Made by a program: the position numbers and the translations under genes | Assembly (NCBI GenBank): GCA_047495785.1 | Contig: JBLDXI010000042.1 | Coordinates: 496,001-560,000, forward strand | DNA: 64,000 bases | Source: Lepidodermella squamata | Taxonomy: Eukaryota; Gastrotricha | Reading direction: 5' to 3' | Shown: one piece after another, positions 8,319-20,276 of the stretch | How positions within the stretch are numbered: position 1 is the first letter of the stretch | Layout of the letters: every line of letters starts with the position of its first letter | The notes under the pieces: generated by a model | What the model was told of the DNA's origin: nothing | Databases searched by the model: none | The model's input: only the letters and a program-made list of their open reading frames with translations

Positions 8319-9773
8319 ATGCATAATCTACAAATTAAAACACCGTCCAACACCTATTCTTCGGAGTCATCGGGCACGCCGTCGCCGCGTCCAAGTCGAG
8401 GTCCGGCTCTCAAATATACTGCGAAACTTCGGGAATTTGAAAGCCATGAAGCCGGGCTGGCTTGGATAAAGAAAAATACGCCCTACGTCCTAGCGAAAGA
8501 ACAGCAGTTACTGTTGCCGCTATATGCGAAAAGCTGGCTACGAGCGATGCCACAGCCGAGCAAAGTTACTCTTGGATGGTAAAACTTGGGTCTTACTGGC
8601 GTCCGAAGCGAAGCATCGTCACAAGACCACGTCGAACCGCCTACCCTCCAAGTTGACGACGCCTGTGAAGAAGCGTATTGACAAGTACACAAAGCAAGGA
8701 TTGGGTGCCACATCAATTGTTGCAAAGTTGAAGCATAGAAGTAAGCTATTTAAAATTCTCAAATATCCATCATCAAGTTATGTAATTTCTCGCTAGAAAA
8801 AGCAAAGCTGTCGTTGAAACAGGTTAGAAATTACTTGTATCGCAAAAGCACGGCGTCGAAGGTCAAGGTTGACAAGACGTTGCGCTCGCTCGCAAGAAAT
8901 CTGAGCTCTCTGAATTCCGCCGAAGCGAAGGAATGGGTGGCGAGCCATAGCGAGGAACCTGTCGGCGATGATGAACCGTTCGTCGAAAGTCTGAAATTGG
9001 ACGAAGTCGACCTTTCGACTATGATCGTTCGAAATAAAGCGAGTGGTAGTCGGCGAGGAAGACCACCCGGTCGCAAGGCATCCGACAGCAATGATTCCGC
9101 TCATAATCCGCTTGATTCTTCTGATGACAACGCAATCAGCCATCAAAGCGATTCAAGTCGCGGTCGTGGCCGAGGGCGCCGTGGCAGGCCACCTGGTCGC
9201 GGAAGGCCATCCTCAGCCCGCCCAGCGGGCGATTTCTCATCAGCCGATTCTGCGAAACGAGATCGAGGCCGTGGTCGAGGTCGGGGTCAGCCGTCTTCAG
9301 CTTGCTCACCTGTTGAGACTTCAACTGCTGAGTCACCGGTTCAACAAGTCGGACGCGGTCGGGCTCGGGCTCGTGGTCGAGGTCGTGGGCGCGGTTTAGT
9401 TGCACCCGACATTATAAGCCCCACGGCAATGTCTGATTTTTCATTTAACGTGAGCATGCTTTTGTATTAATGCTAACAAGGTCTGATGTTTTTTTTTTTA
9501 CAGGAGTCATTTGAATTGGGACCAGGAATTATTGTTCACTGCAACAGACCGTCTCCTCCCAGTGACGAAGATTTCCGCTCGCCCGATGAGCTGGCTGTCA
9601 AGTGCCATCAGTGCGGACGAACAATGCGCTGGGACGATACCTGCCCCGGTTGCCAGCTATTGATCTCCATCGACTATGACTCCACTACAGCGCGTGACAG
9701 GGAACGCATGCGGAGGATGGCGGAGGCACAGATGCGAAAGACGATCCGCCGGGTCAATTTGGAGGGGCCATAA
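8319..9773 (+). CDS. FLYWCH-like zinc finger / AT-hook protein, four exons
   Basis: The start ATG at 8319 opens a Ser/Pro-rich leader followed by a FLYWCH/MULE-type segment: KLREFESHEAGLAWIKK, then in another frame YCCRYMRKAGYERC and AKLLLDGKTWVLLASE. The frame change near 8490-8500 is a likely break. An intron at 8741-8796 joins in phase to an exon (8797-9449) rich in AT-hook cores (RRGRPPGRK, GRRGRPPGRGRP) and RG repeats. A second intron (9450-9503) leads to a last exon with a zinc-ribbon motif CHQC-x10-CPGC and a basic helix. It is likely a nuclear DNA-binding protein, either host or derived from a MULE-type transposase. Both introns have clean GT/AG sites. It lies in the same interval that interrupts the sulfotransferase copy. 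Confidence 0.6.
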
Positions 9774-10103
9774 GTACTTTTGAAGCAACTTTCGACATTT
9801 AAAAAAATATTCGGACAAATTTATGAAATTCACAAGTTTTTTTTCAAAATTTAAAAAGTTTTCCACAACTTTAAAAATACGTGGCTGTTATAATTTTTAG
9901 GATTTTGTCGAACGGGTTTCACAGAACTAAACTAGATTCACTGCCCGATTTTTCCTTTATTTTTGCAGACATACTACTCCCTCATTATTTTATCAGTTCA
10001 GGTCGTAAAACTGAACGTATCGAAATTTGGTGATGAAAAAAGAGTTTGCTGATGAAAAAAATAATTTCCTGATGAAAAAGAAAATTTGATGTTGAAAAAA
10101 GAT
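9774..10103. repeat. Non-coding DNA with GATGAAAAA short tandem repeat
   Basis: No gene seen. From 10031 to 10100 the sequence TGATGAAAAA recurs four to five times with small changes, ending exactly where sulfotransferase sequence resumes. The short repeat therefore marks the right junction of the insertion. Confidence 0.5.
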
Positions 10104-10150
10104 TGACCCAATTTACCGACAAAAATGGGAAAGTTCAAAAATTAAGGACA
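10104..10150 (+). pseudogene. Sulfotransferase exon remnant beyond the insertion
   Basis: About 40 bp match the end of exon 3 of the intact gene (58527-58560), beginning ATTTACCGACAAAAATGGGA. The donor site GTGAGT is lost. Roughly 130 bp of the exon, including the 3'-phosphosulfate motif, are absent between this piece and the left half at 321-470, so the insertion came with a deletion. Confidence 0.75.
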
Positions 10151-10805
10151 AAACAAACAACAACAACATGATTATTTTATTTTCTAATTATTTCGATATA
10201 ATATGCCAGCCCGAGGGCGCCAAGCATTTACACAATTTTTAATTAACAATAAACATGAATGAGATATGGTTATATTTCGTTCCGTATATTTAGTTAGAGA
10301 GTTGTTGCGTTATTATATTTTATTTTAATTTTTTACTTTTTTTTTCATTATTATTATACAAACATATCAAATATTTTTCAGTAATATTATGCACGCACTA
10401 TGATTATGTAGGCACATATATGCACAAAATATATATATAAGAGTTGGTTCGTACGATGAATTAAAACGTATACAATAACACAGCATAGCTTCATTGTGAT
10501 TTTCTTTCATTTTTTCATTTTTTTCAGTATTTTCCCGAATTTTTTAGATTTTCTTTTTTGTTCACACAAGTTTATATATTTTTCAATTTTTATTATCATT
10601 TTTATTTGTTAGTGGGTAGGCACGCCTTTTGTAGTCTAATCGTATTTTTGAAGATGTTTTTAGAACAGCAGGTAGTATATTTACACAGTGCGCAAGTGCG
10701 TCCAAGATAACATTATGGTCCAGATGACGTGTATTTTTCGTCTGATTTAAAGTGTTTTTACATTGAGTTAGTATGTGAATAAGTAGGTCTAGTGCGGTAG
10801 GAAAG
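10151..10805. other. AT-rich non-coding DNA
   Basis: No coding sequence, inverted repeat or transposon end recognised in this stretch of T-rich sequence. Confidence 0.6.
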
Positions 10806-10934
10806 TTATTTACGGTGCAATATATCCACGGGAGTTTTTTGAATCAAGGGCGGCATTTGTTTGTTGATAACTTTAATCCGAGCACCACATACATGAAATA
10901 CACACATGTGTGTATTTGGCAGCCAATGTGTTAA
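10806..10934 (-). mobile_element. Internally deleted piggyBac relic, left copy
   Basis: Read on the minus strand, TTAA is followed by the terminal repeat CACATTGGCTGCCAA, two copies of the ACACATGTGTGT palindrome region, and then directly by a piece of piggyBac coding sequence (reverse of NQGRHLFVDN). The same piece lies at about 33858-33897. The same terminus occurs at 28965-29040 in opposite orientation. The rest of the transposon is deleted. Confidence 0.7.
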
Positions 10935-11165
10935 AACAATGAATTCAGTGGAGAAAACCCGGAAATTCTCGATGGTCATGAGACGTACCAGGACGCAGCG
11001 CATCGATTTAAATGCCTGATTTCTGTGTTATTTTTTAATAAGGTCAAAAGGTTATTGTGGCTGAAAATAACCTCATTTGCAGCGATCGTTATTTTTCTTA
11101 TGCGACCAGCAAAAAATGTCATTCACGAAGCACTTACTTACGCAAAGATCAGCTTTTTGCACTAG
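10935..11165. repeat. Outer arm of the large inverted repeat, left
   Basis: Reverse complement of about 28735-28965, including one end (ATGAGACGTACCAGGACGC at about 10978) of the MITE that is complete at 28690-28922. The match stops at CACTAGCCTGA. Confidence 0.8.
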
Positions 11166-11833
11166 CCTGAATAACTTGATCTTTAAGAAAACGGCGGGTC
11201 GCGAAAAAGATCAGTTATTATGTTTCCAATTTTAATTTGTATTATCGATGGCAAATTAATTTTTTAATGAAGAAGAGATCAAAACAAGACGTGATTTCAA
11301 TTGAAAAATCCGTAACCAGCCCACTGTTGAAATTCTTCCCTTGTTTTTTCACACATTGAGCGGTCGACTCAAGAGAATATCGCAGGACTCGGCTTGGGAA
11401 TTATATGTTGAAGGTCGGCAACTTGTTTGCAGGACACTTCGGCGCGACCGCATCCGTGACAAACTGAACTGTACTTGAGATTTCTGCGATGTAATTTTTG
11501 ATCGAGCTGATTTCGTCGCCTACTTTCGGCTTGACGGCTGGAGTGCTGATAGGGCTGGTAGGGAGGAATTCCTTGTACACATTGTGCGTGATGATGAATG
11601 ATGAATCAAGTACGAACTACTAACTCGAGGAAGAGCTTCGTTCGACGACTTGCGTGTGGCTATGGGCTACGCTGAGATGGCATTATCTGAGCAAATACTC
11701 ATATAGATTTTCAACCATTTTATTCAGTAATCAACAGTATGGCCCTAAGCCCTCAGCGATTTAGTGATGCTAGATACAGCTGGCCGATTTCTCCTCGTCA
11801 CATCCGCCTTGTGAAGCGCCGAATTTCACTGAA

Positions 11834-12182
11834 CTACACTGAAACGCACACTGGTTTTTTCTGAGAGTTTAATCTCCAAATGCCAAGCGTTCCAAGCGGC
11901 GTCTTGCATGAACGCGTGCGAGCGGCTTCCTCTGACTGAACGTCTTCGCGTGGGATAGGATTTTTCACGCAGGTCCAATCGCAAGTCATCCCGCAGCTCC
12001 ATACATAATGCCCCGGTGCATTGTGCCGAGTTCGACATGCTTGCCCTTTGGTTATGGTCCCTGCAGCCGTTATATTAACGATAGCAGCCTGAATTGCAAA
12101 ATTAAGGCATTTAGTTGATTCATTATGCGACTATTTAAGCTGTCCTTACCATAGCAGCAATGAGAAGAATAAGCCTCGCCAT
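11834..12182 (-). CDS. Small secreted cysteine-rich protein A, copy 1
   Basis: Two exons. Exon 1 (12150-12182) encodes only the hydrophobic signal start MARLILLIAAM. An intron of about 61 bp (GTAAGG..TTCAG) follows, and exon 2 (11834-12088) encodes the rest. The 95-residue product has a signal peptide and six cysteines in its mature part (GQAC..SCGMTCDWTC..SCK..PVCVSV). The intron position and the pattern G-x-x-C..PG-x-Y/W..W-x-C recur in gene B and in the gene at 61458. A polyadenylation signal lies in TTACTGAATAAAATG downstream. The family is unknown to me; secretion plus cysteines plus amplification suggests an effector, defence or venom-type peptide, which is inference. Confidence 0.75.
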
Positions 12183-12972
12183 TTTTTACGGTAAAATAAA
12201 AGAACGTTTTAAATGAAAAGAAGAAATAATTTATGATCTTAGCACGCATCAACATTTTCGAAAAGCACTTAACTAGCCATATGCCGGAAAACAAACATTT
12301 GTTAAGTAAAATAACGGCGTAAGGCGCACTCGATCTTCGTTCCTAGTTCCTACGGGTTCCTAGTGGGAGCTAGGTCAAATAAATTAACGCTGAAAATGTA
12401 TCGGACGAGACAGCAGATCCAAACCCAACTGATGGATTGTGTTCATTGTATTCCGTGAAAATTAACAGAAAATATAGCTACGACTTGAAACTTGAAAGCA
12501 AGTCGGCGATTGCGAGTCAGTGTGAAACTGCCATCCATGATGTCACAGATGGAGGAAAGACTGAAATCGGAATGAAACGCAATCGAAAAAGTTGCAGACT
12601 CTTCCCATCATTGAAAATACAAATTTATTTGACTCGTAATTTCCCTTTTATTCTCGAACCGCTGCCCGGGGTTGTAACGATGGGAACGGAATAGACCAAT
12701 ATCTATCCTGTACCTTTCACACTGCTTCTATATTTCTCTCGCAACAACAAGCAGCATTTCAATGCTTCGATTTTCTCTCCTGCCCTTTGGCACCACGGCA
12801 TACTTCATGGCAAGTTAATCAGCAATTTTTTGGCTGATAATCAAGGGCAAACGTGCATATCAATTTTTTATTCAGTTACTAACTGCATTCACAGCTTTCC
12901 GATCTCTTCACAACGCATCCGCCTCACGAATTTCCGTGAACTCATCGGGTTTTGTGCACGCACTCCAGCTTT

Positions 12973-13245
12973 TTATTTGAGTTCAATCTCCACACACCAA
13001 CCGTCAACCACCGGGACTTGTTCCTCGCGGCAGTAAATGCTTTCACAGGACCACCTGCCAGTGTAAGGGCTTAGATTCCAAACTCCCGGAGCCGCACCTT
13101 GGCCGTTGCAAGGCGCTCCATTGCGAAAGCCAGCAACGCAGTCTACAGAGACCTGTTAGCATTGAGGGATCCACAGATAATATAGCTTGAATATAATCCA
13201 TTTAAACCTTACACAAACAGCAATAAATAGAACCAACTTTGCCAT
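12973..13245 (-). CDS. Small secreted cysteine-rich protein B, copy 1
   Basis: Exon 1 (13213-13245) encodes MAKLVLFIAVC. The intron (13153-13212) has GTAAGG and AACAG sites. Exon 2 (12973-13152) adds a mature part with the pattern NGAPC..APGVWNLSPYTG.WSC..YC..WC and ends in LK. The product is about 70 residues, too short and split for simple ORF calling. It aligns with gene A and even better with the 61458 gene (GQPC..KPGVYKQSGNTGIWYC), so all three are paralogues. ACTGAATAAAAA lies downstream. The upstream TAAGTGCTTAGCGAAATTG resembles the motif upstream of gene A. Confidence 0.72.
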
Positions 13246-13750
13246 CAGATTAGGATTTGATAAGAAATTTACGAAAACAATTTCGCTAAGCACTTAGCGT
13301 CCTCTAACGGCTGAATAAACACTCATTCACGCATCTACCAAACGCGCTACGCTAACGTAGGCCTCAAATAGGCTGGTCGGCTGAGGTCAAAAATATGCCT
13401 CATCTCTAAGTTTCAAGTTTAAAAGCATCTTGAGTAATTAGAACGGATGGCCGTAACATGAGGATGGTCATAAAATGTTACTTTTCATGAGAATTATAAT
13501 TGATGCAGTTGAAGATTTTTTTCAAAGCAAATCATTTGTTTTCCAGGAAACATGAACTTTATGAAAGTCACTGCGGTAAGGTTCGACATCTTCATCTGTT
13601 GTTACAGGCTCTTGAATATGCAAGAAAAACGATTTGCCTAACATTTTATTTTACTCATTTCTTCAAGGTATTGTAACATTGATTTAGCATCCACACTCGA
13701 AACAGCTTTCAAATACTCTTCTCATCATTCATCAAATGTCGCTCATTGGG

Positions 13751-14509
13751 TCACTTTTTGATGGCGCTACATGTGTAATCGTAGCTGTAATAGCCACCTC
13801 CGAGCTTTCGCCCCAGATGGAACTGCTGCATCAGTGAGCCGGCTGGGCAGAAAACGTCTTGACGGTCTAGATAATACGTCTGGCCGAGGTTGCCATCGCT
13901 TGAACCATCGGCCGTATACGCGTTTTTAATAGCCCTGGTGTTGGTGACTCCTCCATTTGCCTATGAGGAGATTTTAATATGTCGGCAGTTTTCACCCGGA
14001 TAAAACTTACAGCGCAGCAGACGTAGCGATAGCGAACTTTGTCCTTGAGATCGCTTGTCTCCAACTGATATTCCTTAAGGAACTCATCTGCCTTGCAGGC
14101 AACATTCTGCCTGTCCAAGTAGTAAGCGTGTCCATTCTCAATGCCGCTATACTCCGTTCGTCGCTCCTGGCATGTCGATACGGGAGCGTTGCAGCACCAG
14201 TACTCGATATCGTGCTTGAATTCCAAGTGATAGGGCAGCCAAAGGAAGAATCTTGCGAGCACTCGCCCATTAGGACAGGCGACATTGAGGCGGTCAAAGT
14301 AAGCCGTATTGCCCCCGCCAGAAGCTTGCATTCCCGTGTTGTATTGTACACATGTCACTTGGAAACAGAATTATTGAAATAGGAAAATGCTCAGCCACCT
14401 ATAAATTCAACTCAAACTCACAATCGCCATGTTTCAATAGGCGTTCCCTGCAGTTAGCCACGCTTACGCTCGAGACGATACTGGCCAGCAATAGGTGTGC
14501 AGAAAACAT
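13751..14509 (-). CDS. Secreted triple-repeat protein C (dermatopontin-like), copy 1
   Basis: Three exons (14422-14509, 14011-14357, 13751-13960) splice in phase to 214 residues. A signal peptide (MFSAHLLLASIVSSVSVANC) is followed by three repeats of about 45-60 residues, each with Y-x-D-R-x-(N/D)-V-x-C, a hydrophobic L..(F/Y)-x-L segment and a closing Y-x-(Y/W)-x-C-C/S. Examples are YFDRLNVACPNG..YWCC, YYLDRQNVACKAD..YVCC and YYLDRQDVFCPAG..YTCS. D-R-x-x-V-x-C with a C-terminal Y-x-C resembles dermatopontin-family extracellular proteins, though I cannot confirm the fold. It is extracellular. In this copy the third repeat reads GQTYYLDRQDVFC. Confidence 0.72.
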
Positions 14510-14950
14510 TTTTCGAGCTGATGATTTTGGGTGTTTCAAAATGAAGTAAAATTTGACTTGTGAATAGGGTAAAGTGATGCCTATCCGATCTTTCTGCGCA
14601 AAATAAGCACTGCAGCTGAAATACCGACGGCGACTTAGAGCTATTATTTTTTTTACCGATCCTCTCTGGCTTTGTTTGCTACCGCCGAACAGCGCCTAGT
14701 AGCATTATGATGAATGGTCTTCATGTACTAGGCTGTTTATTTCGTCAAAAGTAATATGAAATTGGCATTTCGCACCGAGCCAGTACCTACGAAGAAGAAT
14801 AAATTGCGTGCTCATAGCCCCGGGGTAGCTCTTAGCAGCTGTTTAAAGGATTAGCTATTGAGAAGCTCAGAGGCCTCGCATTCAGTCGACAAATTCTTCT
14901 CCATTTGTATAACATCAAATATCAATTTGAATTTTATCAGCTCCTAAAAC

Positions 14951-15342
14951 ATGTCAAGCCGCATTTCACTCGCTGTTGTGTTGACCGTGGCGCTTGCTCA
15001 TCTCGGTAAGATATCTATTACTTTGGCTTAATATCATACTCTGATTATAAACCTCTCCCTTGCGCAGTTTGTGCAACGCGGTACGACAAAGGCATAGGCG
15101 ATTGCACGGTTTTGTCCAAGAGCAGAGATTTGCGCTATTTGAAACCCTGGGAACGGTGTGCGGAAGAATGCACGAACAATCCAAGCTGTATAGCATTCAG
15201 ATACCTGTATTCCCCGGGCCGCGGCACACCTTTGGCCGTCTGCTTAAAAATGTCTTCTTGCAACACGGATTTCAAGATCTCCAAGAGTGTGTATCAGAGT
15301 TTAGTCGACAATAACATGCTCACCTATTACAAGCTGGATTAA
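14951..15342 (+). CDS. Secreted PAN/apple-domain protein D, copy 1
   Basis: Two exons (14951-15005 and 15068-15342; intron GTAAGA..GCGCAG) splice to 109 residues. Residues 1-20 are a signal peptide (MSSRISLAVVLTVALAHLVC). The mature part has the PAN/apple pattern: DCTVL...W.RCAEECTNNPSCIAFRY...AVCLKMSSC, with six or more cysteines in the order expected for the antiparallel-sheet fold plus helix. PAN domains bind proteins or carbohydrates outside the cell. It is the only gene of the unit on this strand, divergent from gene C by about 440 bp. ATAAATAAA lies downstream. Confidence 0.8.
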
Positions 15343-16336
15343 CATGAATGAGTACAGTGTAACTTTGGTAACCTTGGCTTTTTGATTCGACGCTCAGCAA
15401 CAAGAAATCATAATGCACAACACGCGAGCACTTCATGTCTAGCATTATCTCATTATCTCATTGTATCATCAATTAACCGCTCATTCAATGTCGTTATGTC
15501 AATCATTTGTCAATGGTAAAAATTATATAAATTATTGTCATAAAAATTATAAATAAACAGTGATGGTTGTGGGAAGTGGGAAATTTCATCAATGGAAATT
15601 GTGAATGTGAAAAGCAATTAGCGTGTAAGACTTGAAGACTGTTGCCGGTTGCCGCATTTTGAACAGCTGTCATGAGTTAAAACGTGTTTTTTCTTCAATA
15701 TCGATTTGTAGCTAAGGCCGCAAGAAAGCCACACCAAAGCTGGTCTCGTGAGTAAATGAACAAAGTTTACAGAAGAAGAGATCAAAACAAGACGTGATTT
15801 CAATTGAAAAATCCGTAACCAGCCCACTGTTGAAATTCTTCCCTTGTTTTTTCACACATTGAGCGGTCGACTCAAGAGAATATCGCAGGACTCGGCTTGG
15901 GAATTATATGTTGAAGGTCGGCAACTTGTTTGCAGGACACTTCGGCGCGACCGCATCCGTGACAAACTGAACTGTACTTGAGATTTCTGCGATGTAATTT
16001 TTGATCGAGCTGATTTCGTCGCCTACTTTCGGCTTGACGGCTGGAGTGCTGATAGGGCTGGTAGGGAGGAATTCCTTGTACACATTGTGCGTGATGATGA
16101 ATGATGAATCAAGTACGAACTACTAACTCGAGGAAGAGCTTCGTTCGACGACTTGCGTGTGGCTATGGGCTACGCTGAGATGGCATTATCTGAGCAAATA
16201 CTCATATAGATTTTCAACCATTTTATTCAGTAATCAACAGTATGGCCCTAAGCCCTCAGCGATTTAGTGATGCTAGATACAGCTGGCCGATTTCTCCTCG
16301 TCACATCCGCCTTGTGAAGCGCCGAATTTCACTGAA

Positions 16337-16685
16337 CTACACTGAAACGCACACTGGTTTTTTCTGAGAGTTTAATCTCCAAATGCCAAGCGTTCCAAGC
16401 GGCGTCTTGCATGAACGCGTGCGAGCGGCTTCCTCTGACTGAACGTCTTCGCGTGGGATAGGATTTTTCACGCAGGTCCAATCGCAAGTCATCCCGCAGC
16501 TCCATACATAATGCCCCGGTGCATTGTGCCGAGTTCGACATGCTTGCCCTTTGGTTATGGTCCCTGCAGCCGTTATATTAACGATAGCAGCCTGAATTGC
16601 AAAATTAAGGCATTTAGTTGATTCATTATGCGACTATTTAAGCTGTCCTTACCATAGCAGCAATGAGAAGAATAAGCCTCGCCAT
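16337..16685 (-). CDS. Small secreted cysteine-rich protein A, copy 2
   Basis: Identical in structure to the copy at 11834: exon 1 16653-16685, exon 2 16337-16591. No difference in coding sequence was noticed. The upstream TAAGTGCTTTTCGAAAATG motif is intact. Confidence 0.75.
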
Positions 16686-17475
16686 TTTTTACGGTAAAAT
16701 AAAAGAACGTTTTAAATGAAAAGAAGAAATAATTTATGATCTTAGCACGCATCAACATTTTCGAAAAGCACTTAACTAGCCATATGCCGGAAAACAAACA
16801 TTTGTTAAGTAAAATAACGGCGTAAGGCGCACTCGATCTTCGTTCCTAGTTCCTACGGGTTCCTAGTGGGAGCTAGGTCAAATAAATTAACGCTGAAAAT
16901 GTATCGGACGAGACAGCAGATCCAAACCCAACTGATGGATTGTGTTCATTGTATTCCGTGAAAATTAACAGAAAATATAGCTACGACTTGAAACTTGAAA
17001 GCAAGTCGGCGATTGCGAGTCAGTGTGAAACTGCCATCCATGATGTCACAGATGGAGGAAAGACTGAAATCGGAATGAAACGCAATCGAAAAAGTTGCAG
17101 ACTCTTCCCATCATTGAAAATACAAATTTATTTGACTCGTAATTTCCCTTTTATTCTCGAACCGCTGCCCGGGGTTGTAACGATGGGAACGGAATAGACC
17201 AATATCTATCCTGTACCTTTCACACTGCTTCTATATTTCTCTCGCAACAACAAGCAGCATTTCAATGCTTCGATTTTCTCTCCTGCCCTTTGGCACCACG
17301 GCATACTTCATGGCAAGTTAATCAGCAATTTTTTGGCTGATAATCAAGGGCAAACGTGCATATCAATTTTTTATTCAGTTACTAACTGCATTCACAGCTT
17401 TCCGATCTCTTCACAACGCATCCGCCTCACGAATTTCCGTGAACTCATCGGGTTTTGTGCACGCACTCCAGCTTT

Positions 17476-17748
17476 TTATTTGAGTTCAATCTCCACACAC
17501 CAACCGTCAACCACCGGGACTTGTTCCTCGCGGCAGTAAATGCTTTCACAGGACCACCTGCCAGTGTAAGGGCTTAGATTCCAAACTCCCGGAGCCGCAC
17601 CTTGGCCGTTGCAAGGCGCTCCATTGCGAAAGCCAGCAACGCAGTCTACAGAGACCTGTTAGCATTGAGGGATCCACAGATAATATAGCTTGAATATAAT
17701 CCATTTAAACCTTACACAAACAGCAATAAATAGAACCAACTTTGCCAT
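17476..17748 (-). CDS. Small secreted cysteine-rich protein B, copy 2
   Basis: Exons 17716-17748 and 17476-17655, same splice sites and reading frame as the copy at 12973; no coding change noticed. Confidence 0.72.
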
Positions 17749-18253
17749 CAGATTAGGATTTGATAAGAAATTTACGAAAACAATTTCGCTAAGCACTTAG
17801 CGTCCTCTAACGGCTGAATAAACACTCATTCACGCATCTACCAAACGCGCTACGCTAACGTAGGCCTCAAATAGGCTGGTCGGCTGAGGTCAAAAATATG
17901 CCTCATCTCTAAGTTTCAAGTTTAAAAGCATCTTGAGTAATTAGAACGGATGGCCGTAACATGAGGATGGTCATAAAATGTTACTTTTCATGAGAATTAT
18001 AATTGATGCAGTTGAAGATTTTTTTCAAAGCAAATCATTTGTTTTCCAGGAAACATGAACTTTATGAAAGTCACTGCGGTAAGGTTCGACATCTTCATCT
18101 GTTGTTACAGGCTCTTGAATATGCAAGAAAAACGATTTGCCTAACATTTTATTTTACTCATTTCTTCAAGGTATTGTAACATTGATTTAGCATCCACACT
18201 CGAAACAGCTTTCAAATACTCTTCTCATCATTCATCAAATGTCGCTCATTGGG

Positions 18254-19012
18254 TCACTTTTTGATGGCGCTACATGTGTAATCGTAGCTGTAATAGCCAC
18301 CTCCGAGCTTTCGCCCCAGATGGAACTGCTGCATCAGTGAGCCGGCTGGGCAGACAACGTCTTGACGGTCTAGATAATACGTCTGGCCGAGGTTGCCATC
18401 GCTTGAACCATCGGCCGTATACGCGTTTTTAATAGCCCTGGTGTTGGTGACTCCTCCATTTGCCTATGAGGAGATTTTAATATGTCGGCAGTTTTCACCC
18501 GGATAAAACTTACAGCGCAGCAGACGTAGCGATAGCGAACTTTGTCCTTGAGATCGCTTGTCTCCAACTGATATTCCTTAAGGAACTCATCTGCCTTGCA
18601 GGCAACATTCTGCCTGTCCAAGTAGTAAGCGTGTCCATTCTCAATGCCGCTATACTCCGTTCGTCGCTCCTGGCATGTCGATACGGGAGCGTTGCAGCAC
18701 CAGTACTCGATATCGTGCTTGAATTCCAAGTGATAGGGCAGCCAAAGGAAGAATCTTGCGAGCACTCGCCCATTAGGACAGGCGACATTGAGGCGGTCAA
18801 AGTAAGCCGTATTGCCCCCGCCAGAAGCTTGCATTCCCGTGTTGTATTGTACACATGTCACTTGGAAACAGAATTATTGAAATAGGAAAATGCTCAGCCA
18901 CCTATAAATTCAACTCAAACTCACAATCGCCATGTTTCAATAGGCGTTCCCTGCAGTTAGCCACGCTTACGCTCGAGACGATACTGGCCAGCAATAGGTG
19001 TGCAGAAAACAT
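18254..19012 (-). CDS. Secreted triple-repeat protein C, copy 2
   Basis: Exons 18925-19012, 18514-18860 and 18254-18463. It differs from copy 1 by one replacement in the third repeat: DVFC becomes DVVC through the base at 18355. Confidence 0.72.
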
Positions 19013-19453
19013 TTTTCGAGCTGATGATTTTGGGTGTTTCAAAATGAAGTAAAATTTGACTTGTGAATAGGGTAAAGTGATGCCTATCCGATCTTTCTGC
19101 GCAAAATAAGCACTGCAGCTGAAATACCGACGGCGACTTAGAGCTATTATTTTTTTTACCGATCCTCTCTGGCTTTGTTTGCTACCGCCGAACAGCGCCT
19201 AGTAGCATTATGATGAATGGTCTTCATGTACTAGGCTGTTTATTTCGTCAAAAGTAATATGAAATTGGCATTTCGCACCGAGCCAGTACCTACGAAGAAG
19301 AATAAATTGCGTGCTCATAGCCCCGGGGTAGCTCTTAGCAGCTGTTTAAAGGATTAGCTATTGAGAAGCTCAGAGGCCTCGCATTCAGTCGACAAATTCT
19401 TCTCCATTTGTATAACATCAAATATCAATTTGAATTTTATCAGCTCCTAAAAC

Positions 19454-19845
19454 ATGTCAAGCCGCATTTCACTCGCTGTTGTGTTGACCGTGGCGCTTGC
19501 TCATCTCGGTAAGATATCTATTACTTTGGCTTAATATCATACTCTGATTATAAACCTCTCCCTTGCGCAGTTTGTGCAACGCGGTACGACAAAGGCATAG
19601 GCGATTGCACGGTTTTGTCCAAGAGCAGAGATTTGCGCTATTTGAAACCCTGGGAACGGTGTGCGGAAGAATGCACGAACAATCCAAGCTGTATAGCATT
19701 CAGATACCTGTATTCCCCGGGCCGCGGCACACCTTTGGCCGTCTGCTTAAAAATGTCTTCTTGCAACACGGATTTCAAGATCTCCAAGAGTGTGTATCAG
19801 AGTTTAGTCGACAATAACATGCTCACCTATTACAAGCTGGATTAA
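19454..19845 (+). CDS. Secreted PAN/apple-domain protein D, copy 2
   Basis: Exons 19454-19508 and 19571-19845; protein identical to the copy at 14951 as far as I can read. Confidence 0.8.
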
Positions 19846-20276
19846 CATGAATGAGTACAGTGTAACTTTGGTAACCTTGGCTTTTTGATTCGACGCTCAG
19901 CAACAAGAAATCATAATGCACAACACGCGAGCACTTCATGTCTAGCATTATCTCATTATCTCATTGTATCATCAATTAACCGCTCATTCAATGTCGTTAT
20001 GTCAATCATTTGTCAATGGTAAAAATTATATAAATTATTGTCATAAAAATTATAAATAAACAGTGATGGTTGTGGGAAGTGGGAAATTTCATCAATGGAA
20101 ATTGTGAATGTGAAAAGCAATTAGCGTGTAAGACTTGAAGACTGTTGCCGGTTGCCGCATTTTGAACAGCTGTCATGAGTTAAAACGTGTTTTTTCTTCA
20201 ATATCGATTTGTAGCTAAGGCCGCAAGAAAGCCACACCAAAGCTGGTCTCGTGAGTAAATGAACAAAGTTTACAGA

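Larger units (their letters stand above)
11271..15773. repeat. 4,503-bp gene-bearing unit, direct copy 1
   Basis: Every feature here recurs exactly 4,503 bp to the right. It carries gene A (-), B (-), C (-) and D (+). Near 11400-11620 the minus strand also holds a piece of a Jockey-like LINE (VAPKCPANKLPTFN) that is cut where the LINE at 21588-23222 continues. The 106 bp to its left (11166-11270) are unique and hold nothing recognisable. Confidence 0.92.
15774..20276. repeat. 4,503-bp gene-bearing unit, direct copy 2
   Basis: Tandem duplicate of 11271-15773, offset 4,503 bp and almost identical; one clear difference is A at 13852 against C at 18355. The left junction follows ...GTTTACAG with no filler. 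Confidence 0.92.

Noticed and set aside
9043-9399. Long overlapping ORFs on both strands in the RG-rich exon
   Set aside because: Shadows of the GC-rich AT-hook/RG repeat frame; the frame with clean splice sites is the one kept.
10031-10100. GATGAAAAA repeats as a possible CRISPR-like or regulatory array
   Set aside because: Repeats are too short, irregular and without distinct spacers; this is eukaryotic DNA.
12437-12694. ORF of 85 codons repeated in every unit (also 16940, and reversed near 27485)
   Set aside because: No signal peptide, motif or splice context; its recurrence follows from the unit duplication.
15618-15827. ORF of 69 codons in each unit, minus strand
   Set aside because: It spans the unit junction and lacks any recognisable feature; likely chance.
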